Below are positions 9,270 to 17,668 of a DNA stretch of 64,000 nt, in pieces. A model generated the notes under the pieces. That model saw only the letters and a list, made by a program, of their open reading frames with translations, did not search any database and had not been told where the DNA came from. The stretch's first letter is position 1, and each line of letters begins with the position of its first letter. Location: assembly GCF_014636295.1 (NCBI RefSeq), contig NZ_BMEC01000008.1:124001-188000 (forward strand). The letters are read 5' to 3'. The position numbers and the translations under genes are program-made. This stretch comes from Marivirga lumbricoides. Its GTDB lineage: Bacteria; Bacteroidota; Bacteroidia; Cytophagales; Cyclobacteriaceae.

Positions 9270-10802
9270 ATGAAAAACTGCATGAGAAACTCATTTCTTC
9301 TATTTGCTTCAATCATACTAATTTCCTTTACCTCCCTATCTGCCTCTTTAGCAAGAGGTACTAATGAGGTGCAACATATCGCTGCTGTTACCAATACGGC
9401 ATCAGCAGCAGATATGGAAAACCTTGCAAGTGAAGAAATAAGCCAGGATGACCCTGATCATGAACAAAAAGGGATGACGCATGCTGCTGCACCCACCTGG
9501 TTAGTAATTCCATTTGTTTTATTGCTCTTAATGATTGCTTCTGGTCCATTGTTTTATGAGCATTTCTGGCATAAAAATTATCCTAAAATAGCTGTTATAC
9601 TCGCCATATTAGTAGTAAGCTATTATTTATTTGTTCTACATAATACACATGGGCCGGTACACGCTGCATTTGAGTATGTGCAGTTTATTTCTTTATTGGC
9701 CTCCCTATTTATTGCATCCGGTGGTATAGTTATTCATGTTAACAAGAAGTCTACACCCTTGGTTAATATTATGATTTTGTTAATTGGAGCGGCTATTTCA
9801 AACCTTATAGGAACTACGGGAGCCTCCATGTTACTAATCAGACCATTTATCAGATTAAACAAAAACAGAATCAAAGCTTACCATATCATTTTCTTTATTT
9901 TTATGGTAAGTAATGTGGGAGGCTCTTTAACTCCAATTGGTGATCCTCCGCTTTTCCTGGGTTTTCTAAAGGGTGTACCCTTCTTCTGGACTTTAGCGCA
10001 TAACTGGGGTGCCTGGCTTTTTGCATTAGGTTCTCTATCTGTTATTTTCTATTTCCTTGACAAAAGAAATAAGCCGGATGAAGAAGTGGAAGAAGAAGTG
10101 TATGATAATAAAATCACTATAGATGGAAAGCGAAATTTTATTTGGCTGGCTGTAATCATAGCATCGGTATTTATTGATCCTAATATATTTGAATGGGTAC
10201 CCGGTATAAATTATGATGGACAACAATTTTCATTTATCAGAGAGCTTATTATGTTAAGTGTAGCATATCTTTCTTACAAATTCGCTAAAAAAGATATTCA
10301 TGAAAGAAATGAATTTAGCTTTGAGCCTATTCGCGAAGTAGCGTTTATTTTTATTGGTATTTTTGGTACAATGATGCCGGCCCTGGATTTAGTAGGTGAT
10401 TTTGCGAAATCAGAAGCTGGTGCTTCTCTCATTACCCATAACACCTTATATTGGGGAACTGGTTTACTTTCTGGCTTTTTGGATAATGCCCCAACTTATC
10501 TTAATTTCCTTGCTGCTGCTATGGCCTCTCAGGGAGCAAGTCTTTCTGTTTTACCTGAAGTGGTAGCATTTGCTGAAGGTGGCGTTTATTATGACTCCGT
10601 TCTGGACCTTAAAGCTATTTCAATTGCTGCTGTTTTCTTCGGTGCTATGACATATATAGGAAATGGTCCAAACTTTATGGTAAAATCGATTGCTGAACAA
10701 GTAGGTATTAAAATGCCTTCTTTCTTTGGCTACATTATCCGTTATTCCATACCTTTTTTACTACCCTTGTTAGTACTGGTTTGGTTGCTTTTCTTCTACT
10801 AA
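9270..10802 (+). CDS. nhaD: NhaD-type Na+/H+ antiporter
   Basis: 510 aa polytopic membrane protein. It begins with a cleavable-looking signal sequence (about 1-29) and a charged linker with HEQKGMTHAAAP. About eleven to twelve TM segments start near residue 73. Diagnostic motifs are SNLIGTTGASMLLIRPFIR (about 168-186) and VGGSLTPIGDPPLFLGFLKGVPFFW (about 214-238), typical of the NhaD branch of the ArsB/NhaD (ion transporter) superfamily, plus the C-terminal GNGPNFMVKSIAEQ. The likely role is sodium export in exchange for protons, a common need in marine Bacteroidota. The N-terminal secreted-type extension before TM1 is also seen in NhaD relatives. Monocistronic as far as can be seen. Confidence 0.85.
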   Translation: MKNCMRNSFLLFASIILISFTSLSASLARGTNEVQHIAAVTNTASAADMENLASEEISQDDPDHEQKGMTHAAAPTWLVIPFVLLLLMIASGPLFYEHFWHKNYPKIAVILAILVVSYYLFVLHNTHGPVHAAFEYVQFISLLASLFIASGGIVIHVNKKSTPLVNIMILLIGAAISNLIGTTGASMLLIRPFIRLNKNRIKAYHIIFFIFMVSNVGGSLTPIGDPPLFLGFLKGVPFFWTLAHNWGAWLFALGSLSVIFYFLDKRNKPDEEVEEEVYDNKITIDGKRNFIWLAVIIASVFIDPNIFEWVPGINYDGQQFSFIRELIMLSVAYLSYKFAKKDIHERNEFSFEPIREVAFIFIGIFGTMMPALDLVGDFAKSEAGASLITHNTLYWGTGLLSGFLDNAPTYLNFLAAAMASQGASLSVLPEVVAFAEGGVYYDSVLDLKAISIAAVFFGAMTYIGNGPNFMVKSIAEQVGIKMPSFFGYIIRYSIPFLLPLLVLVWLLFFY

Positions 10803-10912
10803 TAGATTAATCCGGAATGCTTACACTATAACATTTAACTTATCTTCTGTTATGTAAACATCACCCTCTGCTACTCGTTGCTTTTATATATAATCAACTT
10901 TAAAGCAATAAT

Positions 10913-11656
10913 ATGGATATTAAAAATAAAGTAGCAGTAGTAACAGGGGCTTCTAGTGGAATAGGTGAGGCAACAGCTTTAATGCTGGCTAAGGCAGGAG
11001 CAAAAGTAACTATTGCAGCAAGAAGAGAAGAAAAGCTCAATGCACTCAAAGAAAAAATTGAAAAAGATGGTGGCTCGGCTCTCGTAGTGCCTACAGACGT
11101 AACAGACAAAGATGCTGTTGAAAAAATGATTCGCGAAACCAAAGAGAAATTTGGTTCAGTTGATATACTTATTAATAATGCGGGCATTATGCCACTTTCA
11201 TTCATGAAAAACCTGAAAACAGATGAGTGGGAAAAGATGGTTGATGTAAATATTAAGGGTGTATTAAATACTATTGGTGGCACTTTGCCAATTATGCAGG
11301 AACAGAAAAGCGGGCATATTATTAATATTTCTTCAGTTGCCGGTAGAAGAGTAATGCCAGGGTCAGCTGTTTACAGTGCTACAAAATTTGCTGTTAGAGC
11401 ACTTTCAGAAGGAATGCGGATGGAATTGTCCCCAAGCAGTAATATAAAAGTGACCTCAATCGAGCCCGGTGCTGTGGAAACAGAGTTGCCTAATACCATT
11501 ACGGATGATGAAGTAATGGAAAACTTTAAGAAACTGAAGGAAATGAATATGCTTCAGTCAGAGGACATTGCCAAGTCTATTGTTTATGCGATTGAGCAAG
11601 CCGACCGTGTGAATGTTAATGAAATTATGGTGATGCCTACTGAGCAACCACAGTAA
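10913..11656 (+). CDS. Short-chain dehydrogenase/reductase (classical SDR)
   Basis: 247 aa, the normal classical-SDR length. Cofactor motif VTGASSGIGEATA (10-22), AARR at 36-39 suggesting NADP preference, TDV at 61-63, NNAGIMP (88-94), catalytic Ser near 141, and Tyr154-x3-Lys158 (YSATK). The closest-looking families are the YdfG/clavaldehyde-type SDRs that reduce small hydroxy- or oxo-acids. The true substrate is not determinable. It is followed by a strong hairpin shared with the convergent radical SAM gene. Confidence 0.9.
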   Translation: MDIKNKVAVVTGASSGIGEATALMLAKAGAKVTIAARREEKLNALKEKIEKDGGSALVVPTDVTDKDAVEKMIRETKEKFGSVDILINNAGIMPLSFMKNLKTDEWEKMVDVNIKGVLNTIGGTLPIMQEQKSGHIINISSVAGRRVMPGSAVYSATKFAVRALSEGMRMELSPSSNIKVTSIEPGAVETELPNTITDDEVMENFKKLKEMNMLQSEDIAKSIVYAIEQADRVNVNEIMVMPTEQPQ

Positions 11657-11675
11657 TATTAAGTAAGAAAATCTC

Positions 11676-11706
11676 AAAAGCATCCGGTTTCTTCGGATGC
11701 TTTTTT
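11676..11706. terminator. Bidirectional terminator between SDR and radical SAM genes
   Basis: The stem AAAAGCATCCG / CGGATGCTTTT has a 7-nt loop (GTTTCTT) and T runs on both strands. It lies 19 bp after the SDR stop and directly before the convergent gene's stop at 11710, so it can serve both. Confidence 0.85.
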
Positions 11707-11709
11707 AAT

Positions 11710-13887
11710 CTATAATATCAGCAATCCATTTTCCCTTAAATCCATCAATTCTTCAGAATTCCAGAACTGATCAAAATGATTGAAATTACTTTCATACTCA
11801 CTTTTTAGCTCTTTATAAGGGACAGGACCTAAGGACATTTTTTTTAACCGGCCAGTTAGCCACTCTGCTTTTTTCTTCTCCAATATAATTTCTATAATGG
11901 CAGATTTATCGTGGAAAGTGAGCATAGTATGGCTTTTTCCTACACCATTATTACTACTCTGAGGAAAAGAGCCCAACCATAATACCTTTGCATTGTCTTT
12001 AATGCTGGTTTCCTCCTCAATTTGTAGGCTCCGTAAAATAAAGTCCGGAGCTATCGTTGTTCCGGGAATCTTAAAATCAAACCACTCCTGCAGAGGCAGA
12101 TCAAAATGCTGTGCCTGCATATAATTAAAAATTGATTTTCGTAATCCGTAGCTAAATTTTGAATGGTCTATTCCTGTTTTGTCTTTAAACTGAATATCAT
12201 TGTTGGCGAAGGTGATTTTTTTCAAGTCAGGAATGATGCCATATTCCTGAGTATTTAAGCCGATAGGACTATGGGCTGTAAGTGCAAACTGGTGCCAAAA
12301 GCCTGATTGAATGAGTCCTAATTCAAATAATTGCCTCACCATTTCTAAACTATCCACCGTTTCCTGAATAGTTTGGGTAGGGTACCCGTACATCAGGTAC
12401 GAATGCACCATTATTCCTGCTTCAGCAAAATTGCGTGTAACCCTTGCTACCTGACTTACCGTAACACCTTTCTGGATCAGGTTCAGCAATCTGTCTGATG
12501 CTACTTCCAGACCACCAGATACCGCAACGCAACCTGAAGCCTTTAGTAATTTGCATAAATCTTTACTGAAACTCTTCTCAAACCTTATGTTGGCCCACCA
12601 TGTGACAGTAAGTCCTCTTTTGATAATTTCCATCGCCAGACTTCTCATTAAAGCGGGGGGAGCGGCTTCATCCACAAAATGAAAGCCTGTTTCACCCGTT
12701 TGAGCCATCAATTGCTCCATTCTGTCTGCCAATTGTACTGCTGCAATTGGCTCGTAGATTTTAATATAGTCCAGAGAGACATCACAAAAAGTACATTTTC
12801 CCCAATAGCAGCCGTGAGCCATGGTGAGTTTATTCCAGCGGCCATCGCTCCACAAACTGTGCATTGGATTGGTTACTTCAATTACTGAAATATATTTGTC
12901 CAGCTTTAAATCCGAATAATCCGGAGTACCAATTTCACTTTGCTTATAATCTTTTTTAGAAGAATTGTTTTTATAGATAACCTTTCCTTCCTCCGCTAAA
13001 TAGGTTCTTTTGTAAATACTAAAATCAGGATTTTCAGGCCTTGGGATTAAAACATTTGAAGCAACTAGCTCAATGGGAAGCTCTCCGTCATCTAAAGTGA
13101 TGTAATCTACAAATTCAAAAACACGCTCATCCGTCAGGCTTCTTAATTCAGTATTAGGAAAACCTCCACCCATTGCAATTTTTATCTCTGGAAATCTGGC
13201 TTTTATGTATTGACCGCATTTTAAAGCGCTATATAAATTACCCGGAAACGGAACCGAGAAGCAAACAAGTCGCGGTGTTATTTTTTGAATATGCTCATCT
13301 AAAAGCTGTAGGCTTATATCATCAACGAAAGTAGTTGGCTTTGTCAACTCTGCATATATTTCATCAAAAGAATTCGCACTCATACCCAATCGTTCAGCAT
13401 ATCTGCTAAAGCCAAAATGGCTATCTAAGGTTTCAATAATGAAATCAGACAAATCTTCCAGGTAAAGCGTGGCCAGGTGTTTTGCTCTGTCCTGCATGCC
13501 CATAGTGCCAAAAGCCCAGTCCAATTCCTGCGACTGCTCAAAACGAGAGGCCTGAGGCAGGAAGTTCTCTGAGCATATTTGTCGGGCTAAAGTCTGATCT
13601 TTCCCCTGTAAAAAGGTAATGACAGCATTGATGCTCTTAATGTATTCAGCCCTCAGTGCATAAATCCGCAAAGCATTCTCAGAGAAAGGTATCCCCTTTT
13701 GGGAAGCGGATTCAAATACATTCATTAATCCATTCCTGGAAAATAGTTGATGAATTACTTCAATTCCTAAATCAACCTGAAAAGAACTAATGCCTTTGGT
13801 GTTAAGGAACCCTTTAAGATACGCTGTTGCGGGATAAGGCGTATTCAGCTGGGTAAAAGGAGGAGTTACGAGTAATAAATCTTTCAA
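11710..13887 (-). CDS. B12-binding-domain radical SAM protein with CX4CX2C cluster motif
   Basis: 725 aa. The N-terminus reads as a cobalamin-binding (B12-BD) fold: LLLVTPPFTQLNTPYPATAY (5-24), PRLVCFSVPFPGNLYSAL (about 205-222) and KIAMGGGFPNTELRSL. The radical SAM core follows. Its Fe-S cysteines are C360, C365 and C368 in GCYWGKCTFCD, a C-x4-C-x2-C spacing in place of the canonical C-x3-C-x2-C; I checked this in the DNA. Downstream are TVTWWANIRFE, SGGLEVASDRLL and YLMYGYPTQTIQET, typical of B12-radical SAM enzymes. Such enzymes often methylate or rearrange inactive carbons. No natural-product or RiPP genes are adjacent, so the substrate is unknown. It is convergent with the SDR gene and ends before a GDH-family gene with its own terminator. 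Confidence 0.85.
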   Translation of the reverse strand: MKDLLLVTPPFTQLNTPYPATAYLKGFLNTKGISSFQVDLGIEVIHQLFSRNGLMNVFESASQKGIPFSENALRIYALRAEYIKSINAVITFLQGKDQTLARQICSENFLPQASRFEQSQELDWAFGTMGMQDRAKHLATLYLEDLSDFIIETLDSHFGFSRYAERLGMSANSFDEIYAELTKPTTFVDDISLQLLDEHIQKITPRLVCFSVPFPGNLYSALKCGQYIKARFPEIKIAMGGGFPNTELRSLTDERVFEFVDYITLDDGELPIELVASNVLIPRPENPDFSIYKRTYLAEEGKVIYKNNSSKKDYKQSEIGTPDYSDLKLDKYISVIEVTNPMHSLWSDGRWNKLTMAHGCYWGKCTFCDVSLDYIKIYEPIAAVQLADRMEQLMAQTGETGFHFVDEAAPPALMRSLAMEIIKRGLTVTWWANIRFEKSFSKDLCKLLKASGCVAVSGGLEVASDRLLNLIQKGVTVSQVARVTRNFAEAGIMVHSYLMYGYPTQTIQETVDSLEMVRQLFELGLIQSGFWHQFALTAHSPIGLNTQEYGIIPDLKKITFANNDIQFKDKTGIDHSKFSYGLRKSIFNYMQAQHFDLPLQEWFDFKIPGTTIAPDFILRSLQIEEETSIKDNAKVLWLGSFPQSSNNGVGKSHTMLTFHDKSAIIEIILEKKKAEWLTGRLKKMSLGPVPYKELKSEYESNFNHFDQFWNSEELMDLRENGLLIL

Positions 13888-13962
13888 AGCGAGTGCAATT
13901 TAGACAAAATTTGTGAGGACTTTAGTGAGAGCTTAACCCATGGAGAGGTAAAATAATTCAAT

Positions 13963-13991
13963 AAAAAAAGCAACACTGAAATGTGCTGCTT
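13963..13991 (-). terminator. Terminator after the 472-aa GDH-family gene
   Basis: Arms 13968-13976 and 13983-13991 pair at 8 of 9 positions around a 6-nt loop. On the minus strand they are followed by a T7 run (13963-13969). It lies 61 bp beyond the dehydrogenase stop codon and upstream of the radical SAM start. Confidence 0.7.
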
Positions 13992-14051
13992 ACATTTATT
14001 TAGTTTCAGGTATGACTTAAATTGTCGTCCGCTAAATTGATATACTATCCA

Positions 14052-15470
14052 TCAAGGGAAAATCCCCATATCCGTATAGCTTATAGCAATTCTATCCAGC
14101 GCCAGAATAAAGCCTGCAGTTCTCAAACTTTTGATGTTCTTTTCTTTACGCTTGGCATTCAACTCATGATAAGCCGTCACCATGGTTTCTTCCAATCCGG
14201 AGTTCACCAAGTCACGTTCGCTGGCTCCCTTTACAATCAGATCTACCTGTTCATTACTGAATTTATCTCCTGTGGCATTTTCGATGCTTTCCAATAGCGT
14301 TTTAAACTTCTGCATATCATAACGCTTCTCAAGCTTTCCGAATGAAACACGAGATAGGTTTTTCAACCATTCGAAATAAGAAACTGTAACACCGCCTGCA
14401 TTCAAATACATATCAGGAATTACCATAATTCCTTTGTCGAGTAAGATTTTTTCGGCCTCTTTGGTAACAGGTCCGTTGGCTGCTTCACCAATTATTTTCG
14501 CCTTAATCCTATCAGCATTGGAAAGCGTAATCTGGTTTTCCAGTGCAGCAGGCACTAAAATATCACATGGCCTTTCCAACAATTCTATTGAGTTCTCTAC
14601 AAAAGTTCCGTGTGGATATCCTTTAAAGCCCTTATTTTCTACCTGATAGCTCTTTATTTTTTCAATATCGATTCCTTCTTCATCATAAATACCGCCATTC
14701 CATTCCGCAATACCTATAATTTTTGCACCTGCTTCTTTCAGAAATAAGGCAGAGTAATAACCCACATTACCTAATCCCTGAATGATAATATTTTTATTTA
14801 AAAGACCAGTGGTTAAGCCTAGCTCTTTCATATCTTCCTGCACGCTTACTGCTTCCCTGATGCCCAGATACACTCCCATACCAGTAGCTTCCGTTCTTCC
14901 ATCAATACCATGTTGGGAAACAGGTTTACCCGTTACACAGCCTTTAGCATTAATTGCATCGGGGTTAAAAGCTTCATAAGTATCCACAATCCACGCCATT
15001 TCCCTTGCCCCGGTTCCATAATCAGGAGCAGGTACATCAATAGCAGGACCTATAAATTTTTTCTTGATCAATTCAGAAGTATATCTACGGGTAATTTTTT
15101 CCAATTGCCCTACCGAATATTTAAGAGGATCAATGTTTACCCCTCCTTTTGCACCTCCGAAGGGAATATTTACCATAGCACATTTATAAGTCATTAATGC
15201 CGCTAAACCCATTACCTCCTGCTCATTTACAAAGCTGCTATAACGAATCCCCCCTTTAACAGGTAGCTTATGGTGAGAATGTTGAACTCTATAACCCTTT
15301 ACAACTTCATAAGAACCATCATCTTTTCGGATAGGGAAGTGAAATTTATAAATGCTATTACATTGTTTGATTTGTTCCAGCAAGCCTGGGTGTAATTCCA
15401 TATGTTTTGCGGCATCATCTACAAAGCTGCAGACGTCTTCAAACAAACTATAATCAGGATCATTAACCAT
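14052..15470 (-). CDS. Glutamate dehydrogenase family enzyme (paralogue 2)
   Basis: 472 aa. It has the full GDH signature: PVKGGIRYSSFVNEQEVMGL (about 71-90), MTYKCAMVNIPFGGAKGG (about 93-110, catalytic Lys region), DVPAPDYGTGAREMAWI (about 143-159). The C-terminal Rossmann domain has IIIQGLGNVGYYSALFLKEAG (about 229-249) and NAGGVTVSYFEWLKNL near 375. It interconverts 2-oxoglutarate plus ammonia and glutamate using NAD or NADP; cofactor preference is not readable by eye. Upstream by 32 bp on the same strand is the 3-hydroxyacyl-CoA-dehydrogenase-like gene, suggesting a joint transcript. Much closer to classical GDH than the 408-aa paralogue at 7979-9205. Confidence 0.9.
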   Translation of the reverse strand: MVNDPDYSLFEDVCSFVDDAAKHMELHPGLLEQIKQCNSIYKFHFPIRKDDGSYEVVKGYRVQHSHHKLPVKGGIRYSSFVNEQEVMGLAALMTYKCAMVNIPFGGAKGGVNIDPLKYSVGQLEKITRRYTSELIKKKFIGPAIDVPAPDYGTGAREMAWIVDTYEAFNPDAINAKGCVTGKPVSQHGIDGRTEATGMGVYLGIREAVSVQEDMKELGLTTGLLNKNIIIQGLGNVGYYSALFLKEAGAKIIGIAEWNGGIYDEEGIDIEKIKSYQVENKGFKGYPHGTFVENSIELLERPCDILVPAALENQITLSNADRIKAKIIGEAANGPVTKEAEKILLDKGIMVIPDMYLNAGGVTVSYFEWLKNLSRVSFGKLEKRYDMQKFKTLLESIENATGDKFSNEQVDLIVKGASERDLVNSGLEETMVTAYHELNAKRKEKNIKSLRTAGFILALDRIAISYTDMGIFP

Positions 15471-15502
15471 ATGTATTATTTATTTTGTTTTAAAATTAGT
15501 TT

Positions 15503-16180
15503 TCAGTTTTGTGCCATAGCTAAAAGATACTCTTTTTTAAGAAGAGGACATATTTTATACCTTTCCTCTTTTGTATCTTCGTAAATTGCCTCTAGTAATT
15601 CTACCACGTTTAAAATGCCAATAAGTTCACACCATTCGAAAGGACCGTAGGGGTAATTTGTGCCAAGCTTCATGCCTAAATCTATATCCTCCTTGCTAGC
15701 TGTGCCTTCCTGTACTGTATAATATGCCTCATTAATAATCATAAAAATTATCCGTGGAGTAACCATTCCTACCCTGTCGTCTACTAACTGAAAATCCGTA
15801 CCTAAGTTTTCACATACTTGTGGTAGCACTTGCTTATCTTCTTCATCGGATAATGTACATTCTAAAACGGAGCGGTTGACAAAAGTGGGGAAACCATTAA
15901 AACCGAAAAGAGGGTTATGAATAGGTGGTGCATACACTGCTATTTCGCCAAAAGCGCTTAAAGCCATGTGTGTAAATACAGGCATTTCAGGCTTTTGCTC
16001 ATAGAAAGCCAGGCTTTCAGGTGTTTCATGTGCTAAAAAATCAAAAACGACTTCTGCTTTAAAAAAATCTTCTTCTTTTATATCTGATAAATCCTCTGCG
16101 TGAATCATCTGGTGTTTAACGCCAAACTTTGCAGTAATTTCATCATAGTTTTGGGGAGTTCCTACTACCAGTATTGTCAT
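15503..16180 (-). CDS. 3-hydroxyacyl-CoA dehydrogenase-like protein with degenerate N-domain
   Basis: 225 aa from the ATG at 16180; a longer reading to 16246 would use a weak start and overlap the ridA leader. The C-terminal half matches the 3HCDH C-terminal domain: GMVTPRIIFMIINEAYYTVQ (about 137-156), then DIDLGMKLGTNYPYGPFEW. The N-terminal half begins MTILVVGTPQNYDEI and lacks a GxGxxG cofactor loop, so ordinary NAD binding is doubtful. Family members of this short type are found in Bacteroidota with unclear function. Divergent from ridA across 49 bp; 32 bp upstream of the GDH-family gene. It may be a catalytically altered or non-enzymatic descendant of fatty-acid oxidation dehydrogenases. 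Confidence 0.75.
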   Translation of the reverse strand: MTILVVGTPQNYDEITAKFGVKHQMIHAEDLSDIKEEDFFKAEVVFDFLAHETPESLAFYEQKPEMPVFTHMALSAFGEIAVYAPPIHNPLFGFNGFPTFVNRSVLECTLSDEEDKQVLPQVCENLGTDFQLVDDRVGMVTPRIIFMIINEAYYTVQEGTASKEDIDLGMKLGTNYPYGPFEWCELIGILNVVELLEAIYEDTKEERYKICPLLKKEYLLAMAQN

Positions 16181-16188
16181 AATTTGAG

Positions 16189-16206
16189 TACTTTTGTCCA
16201 AAGTTA
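16189..16206. promoter_or_regulatory. Divergent -7 boxes between the 3HCDH-like gene and ridA
   Basis: TACTTTTG (16189-16196, plus strand) faces ridA, and CAAAGTTA (16199-16206, i.e. TAACTTTG on the minus strand) faces the 3HCDH-like gene. Both fit the Bacteroidota -7 consensus TAnnTTTG and lie back to back in a 49-bp gap. Neither has a clear TTG -33 element at the usual distance, so this is a candidate only. Confidence 0.35.
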
Positions 16207-16229
16207 ATGAACAATTCAAGAAAAGCGAT

Positions 16230-16610
16230 ATGGAAAAGATAATCATTCAGACGAAAGAAGCACCCGCACCGATTGGCCCTTATAACCAGGCCATTTTAGC
16301 AGGAGAAACACTCTATGTTTCAGGCCAAATTGCATTGGATGCTCACAGTGGAGAAATGATTAATGAAAATATTACCGAAGAGACGCATCAGGTAATGAAA
16401 AACCTGGAAGCTATTTTGTCGGAAGCTGGATTAAATTTTTCCAACGTGGTTAAATGCAGCATTTTTGTGAAGAATATGGGAGACTTTGCCACCATTAACG
16501 AAGCATATGGCCAATATTTTATGAGCAACCCGCCAGCCAGAGAAACGGTGGAAGTATCTCGCCTGCCTAAAGATGTAAATGTGGAAATCTCTTGTATTGC
16601 CGTTAAATAA
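16230..16610 (+). CDS. ridA: RidA family enamine/imine deaminase
   Basis: 126 aa from ATG 16230 (upstream TTG at 16194 rejected because family members begin with this MEKIIIQTKEAPAPIGPYNQ stretch). Signature residues are present: GPYNQA (16-21), SGQIALD (31-37), R104 in PPARETVEVSRLP, and the terminal EISCIAV with E119. RidA hydrolyses reactive 2-aminoacrylate formed by PLP-dependent dehydratases to pyruvate and ammonia, protecting PLP enzymes. A RidA partner enzyme is not adjacent, but an L-serine ammonia-lyase lies elsewhere in the window. The stop codon overlaps the next start by one base (TAATG), so the downstream membrane protein is translationally coupled. Confidence 0.93.
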   Translation: MEKIIIQTKEAPAPIGPYNQAILAGETLYVSGQIALDAHSGEMINENITEETHQVMKNLEAILSEAGLNFSNVVKCSIFVKNMGDFATINEAYGQYFMSNPPARETVEVSRLPKDVNVEISCIAVK

Positions 16611-17095
16611 TGCAGGGGTGGCCTGCTCAATCGGAAATATTGATCAGCCAGTTACCCGCTGAGGAAATTTTCCGCAGGCTGCATTTAGCTGTAAAGCCGG
16701 CTCATTACCAAAGTTTCAAAAACAGGTCATTAGAGTATAGCTCTGATGAAGTTTTTCTTTTTAATGGCAAAGTTGGTGCTACAGGCTTTGCCATCTCTCA
16801 GGTAGTAAGCAGGCCGGATAATTTTTTGCCTTTAATACAGGGAAAGGTGGAAGGGGCTTCTACCGGAAGCCTCGTTTATTTAAAGTTTCGTTTGTTCCCG
16901 AGCGTGAAGTATTTTTTAGGTTTTTGGTTTTTGCTGATGTTGATGTTCAGCATGATATCTTATGCTGAAGGAAAGAATATGCTGACTGTTACTGCTCCCA
17001 TTATTGTATTAGTTGCCAGTTTTTGGGTGGTTAACGTGCGATTTTCCAGCGCCTACAGAAGAAGCAAAAAGGAGCTGGTGAGGTTGATTGGGTGA
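16610..17095 (+). CDS. Small membrane protein coupled to ridA
   Basis: 161 aa. The first 100 residues are soluble and strand-rich (AEEIFRRLHLAVKPAHYQSF, then SDEVFLFNGKVGATGFAIS). Two TM helices follow, FLGFWFLLMLMFSMISYA (about 104-121) and LTVTAPIIVLVASFWVVNV (about 128-146), and a basic tail. The start ATG shares its A with the ridA stop (TAATG), so it is very probably co-translated with RidA. No named family recognised; the N-terminal part resembles membrane proteins with a cytosolic PH-like or YcxB-like domain, but this is only an impression. Confidence 0.65.
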   Translation: MQGWPAQSEILISQLPAEEIFRRLHLAVKPAHYQSFKNRSLEYSSDEVFLFNGKVGATGFAISQVVSRPDNFLPLIQGKVEGASTGSLVYLKFRLFPSVKYFLGFWFLLMLMFSMISYAEGKNMLTVTAPIIVLVASFWVVNVRFSSAYRRSKKELVRLIG

Positions 17096-17107
17096 GATTT
17101 TAGAGAC

Positions 17108-17127
17108 TAAACTAGTTAACTAGTTTA
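17108..17127. repeat. 20-bp perfect palindrome
   Basis: TAAACTAGTTAACTAGTTTA is a perfect, loop-free palindrome in the 58-bp gap between two convergent genes. With AT-rich arms it is a weak terminator at best; it could equally be a dimeric protein-binding site. Confidence 0.5.
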
Positions 17128-17153
17128 TCTAAAAATTGCTCCTAGTCACACAG

Positions 17154-17531
17154 CTAATAGAACTTCCTCCGTAGTTTTCGAGGAATTTTTCTAAATTTTC
17201 CTTTCTTTAACTCAACAAGCACAACCCCATTCTTATTGATGGAATCATATTTAGCTGCCTCTTCGCCTTTTAATATATCCATAGATTTTATCCATTCAGG
17301 ATTAATCTCTTTTATTACATTCATATCTACTGAGTCTTCAACATTACCATTTTCAGGAATCTTTAGCTTCTTGTCTTTATGAAGAATAATAAATGTCATT
17401 GAATTAGAAGAAGACATACGTTGGGACCCAGGCCCGTCAATTCTCACTCGATTATTCTTATTTCTTTCTATATCTTGTCCAAAAGAGCAAAAGAAAATTA
17501 GAAAAAAACATAAAGACAATATTAATTTCAT
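17154..17531 (-). CDS. Small secreted protein with TonB-receptor plug-like end
   Basis: 125 aa from ATG 17531, chosen so that the chain begins with a signal peptide (MKLILSLCFFLIFFCSFGQ); start codons further upstream would only add a few residues. The C-terminal half carries 'EWIKSMDILKGEEAAKYDSI' followed by NGVVLVELKKGK. This closely imitates the end of a TonB-receptor plug domain (xxIESIEVLKGxxAxxxYGxxGxNGVIxITTK). No barrel follows, so it is a free plug-like domain in the periplasm. Such stand-alone proteins occur in Bacteroidota near TonB-C-like proteins. First of a run of small secreted proteins on this strand. Confidence 0.6.
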   Translation of the reverse strand: MKLILSLCFFLIFFCSFGQDIERNKNNRVRIDGPGSQRMSSSNSMTFIILHKDKKLKIPENGNVEDSVDMNVIKEINPEWIKSMDILKGEEAAKYDSINKNGVVLVELKKGKFRKIPRKLRRKFY

Positions 17532-17668
17532 ACGTATATAATTCAATTTCATATAATAGCTCAATGATTAGAAAAATTTAACAACTGTAAAATTTTTTAA
17601 TATTTATGTCCTTTTGCTATATTCTTGCTTTTGGCTATTTCATGTTCTAACTTCTCCAATTGTGGTAC

